Source: Varanus komodoensis
Lineage: Eukaryota; Chordata; Lepidosauria; Squamata; Varanidae
Length of the DNA: 64,000 nt
Assembly (NCBI RefSeq): GCF_004798865.1
Contig: NW_025335468.1
Location: 3,979,125-4,043,124 of the forward strand
Direction: 5' to 3'
The translations under genes and the position numbers were made by a program. Shown here one piece after another: positions 12,518 through 22,519 of the stretch (position 1 is its first letter; each line of letters starts with the position of its first letter). The notes under the pieces are model-generated. The model was not told where the DNA came from and made no database searches. It saw only the letters and a list, made by a program, of their open reading frames with translations.

Positions 12518-14700
12518 CAAAGAAAGTAGTCTTCATTCCCCAGAAGAGGGGTCCAAGCAAACTAACTAGTTCTCTGCCTCTTCACCATTCTCCTTCCACA
12601 TGGGCATTGCTCAGCTCTTAAAAGATTTGGGGCCCAGGCCCATAGAATGCAACTCTACATAAAGTTTGCATATGCTCATGAATCTATACCCAAGGAAATT
12701 TCCAAAGTAACTGACTGGATTTATTAAAATTTCACAGGCAGCAAACCAAGCCAATGAATTCCTCATCCAAATTAGGGGAGTTGCTCTAGGCCCTCCCTTA
12801 TTCTGGTTGCCCTTTTCTGCACCTGCCCCAGGTCTCAAGCACGGTTGCAGGAGTATGGGAAACTTTATGTGCCCTTTCTATCATTCTGTAAAGGACAAAA
12901 GACCATGAGCAAATACCATAATGATGAAGAGAGAGTTCACCCCTCACCTCTAACTTGATGCTGCTCTTTGTCAGTTCAGCCTCTCGCAAGGAGCACACAA
13001 ACTGGTCCTCAAAGGTGGGGTTGCTAGAGTTCTTCACCACCTGTGTCCGCCATTCATGGACCACATGCTGCAGATGAGGGGTCTGGGGGGCCCAGCTCAG
13101 CAGTCTGACCCGGACAAAGGTGCTTCTGCACTGCTGGATGGGGAGGCCCAGAGCGCCAGTGACTGTCAACAGCAGCTCTAGGTGCTTTTTGTTGTAGAGG
13201 AGGGAGAACCTTAGTTTGCCCTGTGTTTGGTCTGGAGTGCCCCTCTCACTCGCCAAGATGTTCCCATCGCAGCCATGGAGTTTCTCCCTTCTGAGTTTTT
13301 GCATCTGGAGAAAATGAGAAAATGTTGAATATTTGCATCTTGAGTATTTGTGTCATCCTAAAATGGTTGAAGAACACAAGAACATAAGAAGAAACCTGCT
13401 CCATCAAACTAAAGGCCCTACTAGTCCAGCATTCTGTTCCCATGGTGGCCAACCAGCTCCCTGGGGAAACCCTCAGAAGGATGGGCATTCACCAAGAGTT
13501 ACAGACAGGCTGCCTCTAAGCACACGCTCAGCCCAGGACGGAAATCTACTTGTGGCCCTGCACGCACCCCAGCTTGCTTTGTTTCAGCAGCTGAGCATTA
13601 AGGCCAAATCCCAGACTAGACAAAGAGCCAACATGGGATGCTGGTTAGTGTTGAACTGGGAACTCAGAAGAGCCAGGTTTTAGACCCCAATCAGCCATGA
13701 ATCCTACTAGGTGCCCTTAGGCCAGTCATGGAGAGGAAGCAAGGGAAGGGGACGGGGGAGGGGAAGCAAGGGAACCACCTCAAGAGTGATATACTTGCCT
13801 TGACTTCATAGTGGGGCTGTTGCACAAAGTCAAGAAAAGATGCCTCTATTCTTCCCCTCTGGAAGCCATTCTGCAGGGCTAAGCCTTTCCGAGAGTCCCT
13901 GGCAAATTTTCTTTCTGTAAGAACAAAAACGGCATTTCTTCAAGGAAACGGCACCACTACAAACAAAGGTAGAAATGACTAGTTTCAGGAAATGAGTCTA
14001 GATGTGTTGGAGGGACCAGTCAACACTACAATGGGGAAGGCAGTGACCTGGGCATACCTGCTCCATCTGCTGTCCAGGTGCTCATTGCTGATGGGCCGTT
14101 GCTCTGCTCTCTGTTCGGATGATTCTGAAACTTCCAATCAGACTTGGACTGGATGCCTTCAAACAGAAGGCTGCCCTCATTTAAAGAGAGGTCTGTCCTC
14201 CATAAGGTAGGACACCTGACTACCCTATAAAATCAAACACCCCATTGACTAGTATAAAATGTAAGGGTATGCATGATAACGCTTTTATTCTCAGGACCAG
14301 CTAGCAGGTTTTGATTTCTTTCCAGGATGTGCAAATAATTTAAAGTTATTCCCAGTTAGGCTATGAGAAACAGGAAAGGAAGCAATTCAGGTGGATGAGA
14401 ATGATTCAACTGACAATTTGCCTTTCTGAGAGATGCAGCTGTTTTTCCTGCATAGTTGGGTTTATCCCTTGAAATAACATTTAAACCAAAGGAACTCCTG
14501 CTACTCACCCACAACATTCTCTGAAACATACCATTCTCAGACTTGTTGGGGATCCAGCACCTGCACAGTTGACAGCTGAGAATGATTAACGCCACCAAGA
14601 GCAGGAGGATGGACAATGCCAGCATGCCATATTTCCAGATTTCGGGGAAGGGGAGTAGAAAACTTTGGAAGTCAAGGAGGCCGGGCCTTGCTTGTGTCAT
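3048..14700 (-). CDS. Synaptotagmin-family protein, Ca2+-independent type, six coding exons
   Basis: Joining 14700-14532, 13914-13799, 13304-12948, 10579-10460, 4675-4564 and 3343-3048 gives 1170 bases: 389 residues plus a stop, with matching splice phases throughout. Residues 1-21 form a short lumenal end, about 22-42 a transmembrane helix, and Cys43, Cys46 and Cys48 a likely palmitoylation cluster. C2A spans about 122-250 and C2B about 258-385, ending with HWDRMM and WHPL (384-387), the conserved C2B WHxL motif. The Ca2+ ligands are mostly gone: C2A loop 1 lacks aspartate, C2A loop 3 keeps one (LFDKYSRH), and C2B loop 3 reads IYEMHPSS. The family acts in vesicle docking and fusion. Length and layout fit SYT8, and some C2B wording recalls SYT13, so no symbol is given. 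One intron uses a GC donor and one contains an assembly gap. A 5' non-coding exon is expected beyond 14712. Confidence 0.88.
4564..4675 (-). CDS. Synaptotagmin-like exon 5 (start of C2B)
   Basis: The exon is flanked by acceptor TTTTCACAG and donor T|GTAACT. Its 112 bases encode residues 255-291, including VGEVLVSLKCLP and EVGLLKVRTSS, the first two C2B strands. The one-base overhang joins exactly to the following exon and aligns with synaptotagmin C2B without a gap near loop 1. Confidence 0.85.
5401..5635 (+). mobile_element. tRNA-derived squamate SINE, plus strand
   Basis: A degenerate but complete-looking SINE: a tRNA-like head 'ccagtgtgggatagcggaga', a body with 'tctgctccccgctcagccat', 'cccacctcacagagttttgt', and an A-rich tail. 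It lies in the large synaptotagmin intron between 4675 and 10460. Confidence 0.75.
6640..8060 (-). mobile_element. Degenerate L1/Tx1-clade LINE, reverse transcriptase region
   Basis: Read on the minus strand, the block includes a QGCPLSPLLFDL-like stretch near 7780-7750 and a catalytic YADD box encoded at 7655-7666. Further down is a C-terminal part with GLSCSDL...HDLPAMDERQYFQLHYFL, the 'thumb' wording of L1/Tx1-type LINEs. Many stops and frame changes interrupt it, so it is old and inactive. It lies in a synaptotagmin intron, in the same orientation as that gene. Confidence 0.65.
8068..8283 (-). mobile_element. tRNA-derived squamate SINE, minus strand, degenerate
   Basis: Reverse-complement SINE with 'aacagcaaccctgcgaagtg', 'gtgactgggtgaaagccatc' and the terminal 'ccaccctggctcttg' block. 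It is older than the copy at 8394-8642 judging by its mismatches. Confidence 0.65.
8394..8642 (-). mobile_element. tRNA-derived squamate SINE, minus strand, well preserved
   Basis: On the plus strand it starts with the (ATTT)n tail at 8394-8419, then 'cgatttatatcctgcctttt', 'caacaacaaccctgtgaggt', 'ctccatggctgagcggggac' and the tRNA-like head 'ttaaccactacaccacactg'. It closely matches 36312-36563 and 49301-49518 and interrupts a LINE block that resumes beyond it. Confidence 0.85.
8643..9420 (-). mobile_element. Possible continuation of the minus-strand L1-like LINE
   Basis: The block is AT-rich with protein-like fragments on the minus strand, including FDSVWEIAMINVHEPNKV near 9220-9160. It may be the 5' part of the LINE at 6640-8060 split by two SINEs. 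A poly(C) run is at about 8728-8740. Weak evidence. Confidence 0.35.
10460..10579 (-). CDS. Synaptotagmin-like exon 4 (end of C2A)
   Basis: Exactly 40 codons between acceptor TTCCATAG and donor AAG|GTAATA, phase 0 at both ends. It encodes VKLFDKYSRHVPLGEVRIAL and then NALNTYEHLEFCEALKKTTK, matching the strand 6 to loop 3 region of C2A. Only one aspartate (D219) remains in loop 3. Confidence 0.87.
10587..10625 (+). repeat. (ATC)n/(ACC)n microsatellite
   Basis: Nine or so ATC units grade into ACC units, seven bases upstream of the acceptor side of the exon at 10460-10579. It therefore occupies the place of the polypyrimidine tract of that intron; read on the minus strand it gives GGTGGTGATGATGAT. 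Confidence 0.9.
10626..12334. other. Synaptotagmin-like intron, no recognised element
   Basis: Intronic sequence. A short block at about 11195-11330 has the A-rich look of a LINE 3' tail in reverse. I see no further exon between 10579 and 12948, and the exon phases need none. Confidence 0.5.
12335..12514 (+). repeat. (GAGT)n, 100-N gap, (GA)n
   Basis: A (GAGT)n array at about 12337-12374 runs into exactly 100 N (12375-12474) and emerges as (GA)n to 12514. A gap of conventional size inside a simple repeat means the true array length is unknown. It lies in a synaptotagmin intron. Confidence 0.95.
12948..13304 (-). CDS. Synaptotagmin-like exon 3 (linker and most of C2A)
   Basis: The exon has 119 codons between acceptor TTTTCTCCAG and donor GAG|GTGAGG, phase 0 at both ends. 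It encodes residues 96-214: a basic linker MQKLRREKLHG, then GKLRFSLLYNKKHLELLLTV, the loop 1 region LGLPIQQCRSTFVRV with no aspartate, and NPTFEDQFVCSLREAEL, the usual 'NP.F.E.F.F' core of a C2 domain. The frame stays open past the donor into intron sequence, which is not expected to be translated. Confidence 0.88.
13366..13580 (-). mobile_element. CR1-type LINE 3'-end fragment, minus strand
   Basis: The block reads 'agaacataagaagaaacctg...ctagtccagcattctgttcc', the reverse of a common squamate CR1 3' end ('ggatgctggactagatgg'). It lies in the intron between 13304 and 13799. A shorter related piece lies at about 12785-12900, just past the donor of the exon at 12948. Confidence 0.6.
13799..13914 (-). 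CDS. Synaptotagmin-like exon 2 (membrane-proximal linker), GC donor
   Basis: The exon has 116 bases between acceptor TTCTTACAG and donor AAG|GCAAGT. The donor dinucleotide is GC, in the strong context AG|GCAAGT typical of GC-AG introns. It encodes residues 57-95, including RKFARDSRKGLALQNGFQRG. It starts by completing a Glu codon begun in the exon at 14532-14700. Confidence 0.8.
14532..14700 (-). CDS. Synaptotagmin-like exon 1 (start, transmembrane segment)
   Basis: The start ATG is at 14700-14698, ten bases inside a likely acceptor CTTCCAACAG, so at least one non-coding exon should lie upstream. It encodes residues 1-56 with the helix YGMLALSILLLLVALIIL followed by SCQLCRC. The donor is AATG|GTATGT. 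Confidence 0.82.
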
Positions 14701-14835
14701 GGCTCTCTCCCTGTTGGAAGCAGATAGGCGACCTCGATGTTGAATGCAGCCAGTGCATGATACTTTGGTACGACGGAATGAACGGAACCGGTCCAGGCCG
14801 GAAATGGGGACTGTGCTCTTGAACTGCCGCTCTCA

Positions 14836-14930
14836 TTATCTGTTACCATTGGCCATGCCATCAAGGCTAATGGGGGTGCAGTCTGCCAACATCTGGAGAC
14901 CACAAGTTGCCCACCCCTGTTGTAGACCAA
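14836..14930. mobile_element. Short hAT-type element fragment
   Basis: The right arm 'caagttgcccacccctgttg' and the core 'catctggagaccac' match the palindromic dispersed element described at 2660-2790. Confidence 0.5.
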
Positions 14931-15654
14931 GACAAAAATAACCCAAGTGATTAAACTTTTGTTAGCACTATTTGGGCAAGCTTTGCCATGTGATGGGAAT
15001 ATAATGAAGAAGGAGCACCGCAAGCTAGAATCCTTGCAGCAATGAGTGGAATAAATCAGATGTTCCCACGGGACTCCATGGGAGGAACAAATATTTCACT
15101 CCCACTGCTAGAACCCCTTGCTGTGGCCCCTTAAAAATACCCTTTGGATTGAGGAAGTTGGTTTTGAAGCAGCTTCTGAAATCTCCACTCAAGCAGCCAA
15201 GAGCTGCCCCTATAGAAAGGGCCCCAGGCATGCTTGGGAGCAGCTTGCCTGAGCAGTTCCTCTTCCTGCTGCCCATTTAGACTCACTGTGCACCTTGAAA
15301 ATTCCCATAGATCACTTAAGCCAACTGTGAGGCCTGTTTGAGCGATTCCCACTGCAGCAGGCAAAAGCTGCCAATCGCCCTGGAATGATGCCTGGGCACC
15401 CTGGAGGGGCCTAGCAACTACACTTGCCTGGCAGATGCTTGGAAAGAGCAGCAAGGGGGCTTGGGCACTCTTGCCAAGCGGCTTTGCAGCAGCTTGTCCT
15501 CATCCATAACAAACTGGGTGGCAAAATACCAATAACATGTCATTGTGTTATCAACATTAGGACAACACAAGAAACCTTCACGGGTGAAACAAGAGTCCCT
15601 GCAAGCTATTGCTTCTCAGTGTTAGCTCATAAGCTGAATTTTAGTGTCCTGAAA

Positions 15655-15928
15655 AGCCGGTCACAGGTTTGCCATGTTCCCCAGCAACTGGTATACATAG
15701 ATAAATCGCTTCACATACTGGAGGCAATATAAAACCATTTGAACTGGAAACCATCAACAGCCTTCTTCTCCATGAATTTAGCCAAGCTCCTTTAAAGCCC
15801 TCCAAAATGCTGGCTATTACTACATCTTGTGGAAGCGCACTCCAGACAATGCACTGTGAAGAAGTACTTCCTTTTATCTGTCCTAATCTCCAACCAGGCA
15901 GCTTCATGGGATGACCCTGGGTTATAAT

Positions 15929-15996
<68 letters not shown>

Positions 15997-16420
15997 GTCC
16001 CTGTCCACTTTTCCATACTGTGCATAATTCTATCATGTCTCACCTTACTCACCTTTTACTTAAGTAAAATATTCCCCAGTGTTGGAACTCTTCCTCACAG
16101 GGGAGTTCCTCCAATCCCCTGAGCATTTTGGTTGGCCCTTTCTGCACTTTTTCCAGCTGCACAATATCCTTTTTTCAGTGTGGTAACAAAGACTATGCAT
16201 AGTCTTGTAAGTGCAGATGCGCCATAGCTTTTTACAAGGGGTATATGATATTGGTAATTTTATTTTCAACCCCTTTCTTAATTTTGCCTTTGTGTTTTTC
16301 ACAGCAGTCATGCATGGGATCAGCACTTTCATCAAGCTGCCCATCATTTCCCCAACATCTTCTTGGTTAGTCACCACCAGCACAGAACTCATCAGCCTAT
16401 ACTTGAAGTTGGGATTTTTT
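15655..16420 (-). mobile_element. CR1-type LINE 3' region, minus strand, split by (GA)n
   Basis: Blocks such as 'gttccccagcaactggtata', 'catcttgtggaagcgcactc', 'catgtctcaccttactcacc' and 'ggttggccctttctgcactt' are reverse-complement CR1 ORF2 end and 3' sequence. A (GA)n microsatellite at 15932-15994 has grown inside it. No gene is present. Confidence 0.65.
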
Positions 16421-16429
16421 CCCACAATA

Positions 16430-16770
16430 TGCGTTACTGGTGGTGCCCAGACTATGGAATATGCTCCCCAGAGAGGTCCGCCTGGCGCCGACTCTACTCT
16501 TTCCAGTGCCAGGTAAAGACCTTTTTATCTACCCAACATTTTCATAATTAAATTAATAATTTTAGTAAGACATAATTAACAGTTTATAGTCACATTTTTT
16601 TCTCTTCTTTTCCTTTTTCCTTCTTTTAATCTTGAATAATTATGACTGGATGTTTTAATGTCTATTATTGTATTTTAATTGTATTTTATATGGTTATTCA
16701 TTTTGTTGTGAGCTGTCCTGAGGCTATGCAAAGGATGGCATAGAAATGTTTTAAATAAATAAATAAGTTT
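16430..16770 (+). mobile_element. L2-type LINE 3' end, plus strand
   Basis: The block starts with a degraded 'WxxLPxExR...LFRxxLKTxLF' C-terminus (VKTFLSTQHF). Its 3' UTR has 'tgtgagctgtcctgaggcta', 'ggcatagaaatgttttaaat' and the closing (AAAT)n. It lies head to head against the CR1 piece to its left. Confidence 0.6.
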
Positions 16771-16806
16771 ACCCTTGCTTACACTGTTGCCCCTTTAATG
16801 TCCATT

Positions 16807-16890
16807 CTTCCAGTTTGGAGAGGATGGAAACTCCTCTCCAAACTGGAAGAAACTCCTCACATTCCTTTTGAAACTCCTCACATTCCTTGT
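16807..16890. repeat. Perfect 18-bp hairpin followed by a direct repeat
   Basis: CTTCCAGTTTGGAGAGGA at 16807-16824 is exactly complementary to TCCTCTCCAAACTGGAAG at 16832-16849, with a 7-base loop. Just after it, GAAACTCCTCACATTCCTT occurs twice in tandem (about 16848-16886). No transposon family is recognised. Confidence 0.9.
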
Positions 16891-16959
16891 GGTTTTAATC
16901 TCCCTAATGGCTTTGGTGTTATCAGCAAACTCAGCCACTTTGATTAAGGATTAAGCTGG

Positions 16960-17560
16960 AGAAAAGTCAGCCATGTCAGAATCTGGAGGACGAATAGAGG
17001 GTGGAGAACTCTTCCTCTGCTGTGGGTGGCCCAGAAACAGAGTCCTCCCTGCGTACCTCTAACAGTGGGGGAGGCCTGGGTCCTGGGCTGGGACCAGAGC
17101 AAGCCCTACCGCTTGGCAGAGTGAGGCGGCCTCTCACCCAGCAGATGCTGGGGGGGGGGGGGGTGAGGAACAACAGTGCGGTGGCAGAGGGTGCTCCCTG
17201 CTCCACATCCCCCACGCGGCCTGCTGGTGTCACATGCACTGCCTCAGTGCCAGCGTTGGAGTGAGATTCCACCGCCAGTCCAGGTGACTCATAAGGTGCT
17301 AGGATGGGAGAAGCCTCTTGTCCTTTGCTTCAGCCTGGCTCTGTCATCCGTGAAGTTCCTCACATGGGGTACATTTCCTTCTTTTGCCTGATTCCCCACG
17401 GTTTGTAAATACGCGCCTGCTTCTCGGAACCTCCAGAACTGTCTTCCTAATTTTGCTTTTGCCGTATCATTCCCATTCTTTCAAAGAGCCTGGAGAAAGA
17501 GGGCTGGGGTGCCCCTAACTTTGGGGCACCACTTTTGTACTGTCTGGAGGGTGAGGTAGA
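16960..17560. other. GC-rich stretch, no gene recognised
   Basis: The sequence is GC-rich with a poly(G) run at about 17151-17163 and overlapping short open frames on both strands, as expected by chance at this composition. No domain or splice structure is visible. A phrase 'ttggggcaccacttttgtac' near 17520 faintly recalls an LTR-retroelement junction, without other support. Confidence 0.4.
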
Positions 17561-19490
17561 GAAGGAGACAACCTCAAGCCAGCACAAGCATAGATAATGT
17601 TCAGAAGGAGAGTTTAGTCAAGACTCAAACTAAGCTGAAATACAAGTTTTAACTGAATCTCCAAAGTGGAAAAAAATGAAAAACAAGATGGGGGAAAATC
17701 CCTCTCAAAAAAGGAGTCTAACTTAAGGGTGAATTACTCCAACCTCTGAAAGTCCTAAATTATGTTATGTGCTCAGCTGGAACATATAGTACACAAACCA
17801 GAAAAACTGAAAGGGAAGAAGGAGGCAGGTAGCTTAGCGCTTAGCAATAGTTTTACGCATAGTGTTCTTGACTACAACTCCCATGTATTTGTAGGGACAT
17901 GTGTGTGTGTCCATGAGTGCTTATACACAAATACAAGCATAGATCCCTTGGCTCAAAATTTTAAAACGCACCCAGGAGGCTATGCCCAACTATTTATACC
18001 CACTTCGTGCTGCAATAGCGCTAGCAAATAAAATAGACTTGCAAAACATGCTCAGTAGAAAGGAAAAGGAAGACTCGAGAGCTCAATTACACCTCAGGAG
18101 CTTGGATGGCTGCTATTATTGTCCCATTTAGCAGGAAGGACCTCAGGTGCATTTGTACAGTAACCAGACCCTCAGGTATGCCAGGGCTTCATCCTTGGGG
18201 ATAGATGCCCCCCTGTAAGCCTTCTGGATACCGTCAGTCTCGGGCAGGGCAGTGCACATGATGCTCAGTCCACATAGGGTGCAGGGCTTATGAACCGATG
18301 TTCACAAGGCACACTGTGCCTTCCTTTTTCACACGGTCTTTCCCACATTTCTGAGTGCCTGCTGGAGTGCTAAGGATATGCGTTGGCAGCTAGCGATGTG
18401 AGATCAAGCCTACTAGGTGGACAGGCCATTGGTCATCTCCAGATCTTGTAAATTAGTTGACATTTTAAAAAAATATATTTTCAGCTGCTAGCATACTGTG
18501 GGCTTCCCTCGCCCAGCACCACCACAACTCCCCCAAAACAAACACATCCCCCCTCCTCCCGATTTAAGCTGTACCTTTTCAGAAGTCTGCTTGAAAAGGG
18601 AGATCTTGGAGCGATCTTGGCAAAAAAGCAGCACCAAAATTTGCGGGACAGTGAGGACTGGCGCTATGCACTGGAAAAACAAGTTCTGTCTCATGCAGCC
18701 AGAGAGTGGGGATGTAGCTGCTTAGGAGCCATTTGTGCAACACTGAATAAAACTGATCTTTATCTACCTTTCCTAGCACAAGCTGCGGGAGGCCAGCTGC
18801 TTTGAAGTGCCCAGCTGTGCTGGAAGCCGCTGAATTTGCATCTGGGGTGGCTTCTGGATGACATCACCTCTATTGGCCACCTTCTTGGGGACACTTCTGT
18901 TTTCATTTTATGCAGCCCCAAAGCATTTATTATTTGACTGACCCATAAACAACTTCCTGGAGCTACTGTGCTTTGCAATAGTTGTGTTCAGGCACCATGA
19001 AACCAACACAGTTAATCACCGTTTTCAGGGAAGGAGTAGCTAATCCAAGCTGCTTCAGTGCTTCTCAGGGGGAAGCAGTTTATCCAGAACTATGATCAAA
19101 AATACCAAAATATTGAGAAATCCAGGCAGGATTGTTGCAGTGGGGGTAAATGGCTTCTGAGCATTCAGGGACACGCAGCGCCTTGAAAATCACATGCGGA
19201 TTGCTTGGCCACATACAGCCCACCCTCTGCCAGGGCTGAGAAAGGAGTTTAACTCAGGTGTCTCCACTCAAAGTCAGCACATTGAACAGAAATACATAAA
19301 GAGAGGAATGGTTTACAAACTGGTTTCAGCAAGACTGGAAATGCCATTATACGACTGGGACTAATTCATCTGCATGGAGATTCGCGGGACAAAGGTGCCT
19401 CATATATTTGGGAGTGGTGGGTGGGAATTTAGAAAATCCACTCTAGCAGTCTTTCATTCTCTCGTGATTGCTCGTAGATCAAGCACCCAG
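17561..19490. other. Intergenic, no feature recognised
   Basis: I see no exon, RNA gene or nameable repeat family here. Confidence 0.45.
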
Positions 19491-19494
19491 TATT

Positions 19495-22080
19495 TATTCA
19501 TTTGTTTGTTATGCCAATTTATATGCTGCTACCATAGTCCATGCTCCCTATGCAGCCTGTAACAATTAAAGCATCAACATTCTAAAATCAATAATAAAAA
19601 AAACATTAACAAACATCAATAAGCTAATGTGGTGTAGTGGTTAAGAGTGTGGGACTGGGACTCAGACAATCTGGGTTTTAGTCCCCGCTCGGCCATGGAG
19701 CCAACTGGGTGCCTTTGGGCTAGTCACAGACTCTCAGCCCAACCTACCTCACAGGGTTGTTGTTGTGGGGATAAGATGGAGGAGGAGAATGATGTAAGCT
19801 GCCTTGAGCCCTTTGAGGAAAAAGGCAGGATATAAATCGAAAAATAAATAAATAAATAAATAAATAATAGGAAAGCATAGCCCAACGAATTAAAATCATT
19901 ACATAAAAGATTTAAATAAGCAACCATGAATAAATAATATGAACTAAACAAAAGTTATAAAACAGGGTCCTGCTAAAAAAGAAGATGACCATTAAAACCA
20001 ACTGCTAAAATAGTTGGAGAAGAGTTATCTCTTTGCCTGGCATTGAAATGATAACAATGGCAGCAGGCCATTGGAAAGCCTATTCCAAAGATGGGGTGCA
20101 ACCACCAAGAAGGCCCTTCTTCTTGCTGCCATCCCCTTCACCTCCCTGGGAGATGGCTCCTTAAGAAGGTCTTCCTTCCCCCTTACATTTTTCTTTCCCC
20201 ATTACATATTGAAGGATGAATGGGGATGCTGATCTTGCTCATACCTAGGAGCAGGGCAGGTACCTTGCTAATGTCAAGAAGCTGTGAATGCAGCTATGCT
20301 GGGGATGTTCAATCAAAAGAACATTACGGTTTATTCAGGTAAATGTACATGTTTGTAGTAAGGTGGAGAGAGAAAAGTCTGCCTAGAAAGAATTCAACTG
20401 TACAGGGTGCTTTTGTAATATCTTAGTCACTTGGGCAGTTTACAAGAGGCAGGTGATAGTGGAAAGAAAGGGTTGAACGGATTAAGAAAAGGGACAGCAG
20501 GAGGAAATGGTTTCAGGGTAGACATGCATTGGCATCTGTATGCCAGTGAGGAATCTGGACTAACAACATCGTTTCCTGATCAGCTCAGGATTGCCTGTCT
20601 TTCAGCTTTGGTAATTGTGTGGAATATCTGTTGTGCCCTTCCAATGTTACAGACTTCAGCTCCCATCAGCCCCAGCTAGCAGGGCCATCTGGAGAACAGC
20701 AGGTTGGGGAGGCTGCCATACACCAGAAACAGGCAACTGGGCTTATGGGGGTTTTTTAAAGGGAGGTTTGCCATATGCTCATAGGAACACCACCGATTGC
20801 AACAAAATTTATTTGTTACAGAAAAAATAAAAGTAGCATAAAATTCAATATACAACATAAAAGCAGAATTCTAAAGCCATTTGAGAAGCAAAAGGCATTC
20901 TGTACATTCAACAGGTTAGGCAACTGTAGACATAAACCCTTCAAATGCCACTAGAAGTTATTTAAAAGTCATTAAATGCCACAGCATAGAGGCAGTTTTA
21001 ACCTCATGCCAGAAAAACAACAGAGTCAGTGCCAGGTTGGCATAGGTTAAACACAGCACCTTGAATCAGGCTGAGAAGCATACCGGCAACCAGTGCAAAG
21101 GGGGTAGAATTGGTCCTGTCTGCTCTGAACTTCTGCTCCCAATTATTAGTTTGGCTGCCACAGTTCAGACAGTTTTCAGCATCCACACAGTCTTCAGGGG
21201 CAGCCCCACACAGAGTGCATTGCTGTTATCTAACCTGGAGATCACCTGGGCATAGATTCCCTTCATCAAGTCCGTCATCAGAGCCAGACACCAGATTAGC
21301 ACATCCACAGCCTTAACTACAGAGGAAAAGGAGAAACAGAGCTGCATGTTAGCAGCATACAGATGCCCTCCTAAACTTTGGATGACCCCACTCAGGAGTT
21401 TCATGTAGATTTTAGGTAGCATGCAGGACAAAACAGATCCCTGTGGAACCCCCTGCCAGAGAATCCATGGGGCTGAGCAATACTCCCCAAGCGCCACCCT
21501 CTGAAGCTGGCCATCAAAGTAGGTGCAGAACCATTGCAGCACCGTGCTGCCCGCTCCCAGCTCAGACCATTGCCCCACAAGGACACCATGGCTGGTGGCA
21601 TCAAAAGGTCATCCCAGCTCATGGCACAGGTCATCCTACCGGGTGACCAAAGCTGCTCTTATGCCAAAACTAGCCCTGAACACCAATGCAATGGATCCAG
21701 GCAATCAGTCTCATCCCGAACTGCCTGGAGCTGGTTGGCCATCCCCCACTGAAGAACTTTGCCCAGGAATGGGGCGTTTCCCGCCAACCTGAAGTTGTTG
21801 GGATCTTCTGGGTGCAGGGAGGGCTTCTTGTGGGTGATCTCACCACCCACTCTCAGGCAGCATGGGACCACTCCCCCTCACAGGGAGGTTTTAATCACTT
21901 CCCTGGCCCAGCCGGCTGCTCCTTTTCTGCCAGATTTTATTAGCCAACAGGGGCAATGATCCGATATGGATGTGGTTGCATGGACCTGTCCAAGCACTGT
22001 CAACATCTTTGAGCTCCATCAACTGAAACTCATCCAAAAAGCTTGACCAAGGCAGCACACATGGTTCCCACTGCTCCATT
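19495..22080 (-). mobile_element. Degenerate L2-like LINE, minus strand, interrupted by a SINE
   Basis: The left end holds a 3' UTR-like A-rich tail and 'ccattggaaagcctattcca...ggtgcaaccaccaagaaggc'. Further right (about 20940-22080) comes ORF2: on the minus strand GVPQGSVLSCMLPKIYMKLL, YAANMQLCFSF and ISRLDNSNALCVGLPLKTV. The catalytic YADD box reads YAAN (21348-21359), so this copy is dead. A plus-strand SINE at 19625-19867 sits in the tail; 20180-20890 is less certain. Confidence 0.65.
19625..19867 (+). mobile_element. tRNA-derived squamate SINE, plus strand, well preserved
   Basis: The copy has a head 'ggtgtagtggttaagagtgt', a B-box-like 'gggttttagtccccgctcgg', the body 'cctacctcacagggttgttg', and the tail 'aggatataaatcgaaaaata' ending in (AAAT)n. 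It is inserted in the tail of an L2-like LINE. Confidence 0.87.
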
Positions 22081-22374
22081 TTTACCACAAAAGCCCTGTG
22101 AGGTAGGCTCAGCTGAAAGCAGAGACTAGTTCAAGGTCATCTGACAAGCTTTCGGCTTCCCTGTGAGCTTCTCCAGTCCAGGCATGGCACACGAATGCAG
22201 CCCTCCACAATTTAGTGCTCTACAGATAATTTGAATTTCAGCCCTTATCACTTCCAGCCAGTAGAGGCAATGAGGAGAAATTCTGGGAGCTGGGGTTCAA
22301 AACAACCAGAAGGTAACATGCTGGAGAGGCTGTTCCAACCATTTCACAGGACTAGTTCTCATCTGCCTAGAACA

Positions 22375-22510
22375 GGAGTGGAGAAGACGCAGCCTTCCTG
22401 ATGTTGGGGGACTGCAACTCTCAGTAGCCTCAGCCGCGTAGTCAGTGCTAAGGGATGATGGGAACTACAGTCCAGCGTGTGGGGGACCATTGGCTTTCCT
22501 ACCACTGACT
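22375..22510. mobile_element. Short hAT-type palindromic element
   Basis: 'ggagtggagaagacgcagcc' and '...gactgcaactctcagtagcc' are mirrored by 'gatgggaactacagtccagc' and 'ccattggctttcctaccact', the arrangement of the palindromic dispersed family. A SINE scrap lies before it at about 22090-22160. Confidence 0.5.
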
Positions 22511-22519
22511 TAAGGAATG

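Noticed and set aside
12798-13304. A single 168-codon gene without introns
   Set aside because: Only 13304-12948 reads as C2 domain; the rest runs past a GTGAGG donor into intron sequence. The real structure is an exon of the synaptotagmin-like gene.
16976-17272. Open frames of about 87-98 codons on both strands of a GC-rich block
   Set aside because: Both strands are open over the same interval, with low-complexity composition and no motif or splice structure.
16976-17700. Possible LTR-retroelement junction at 'ttggggcaccacttttgtac'
   Set aside because: I found no paired LTR, no convincing primer-binding site and no gag or pol wording nearby.
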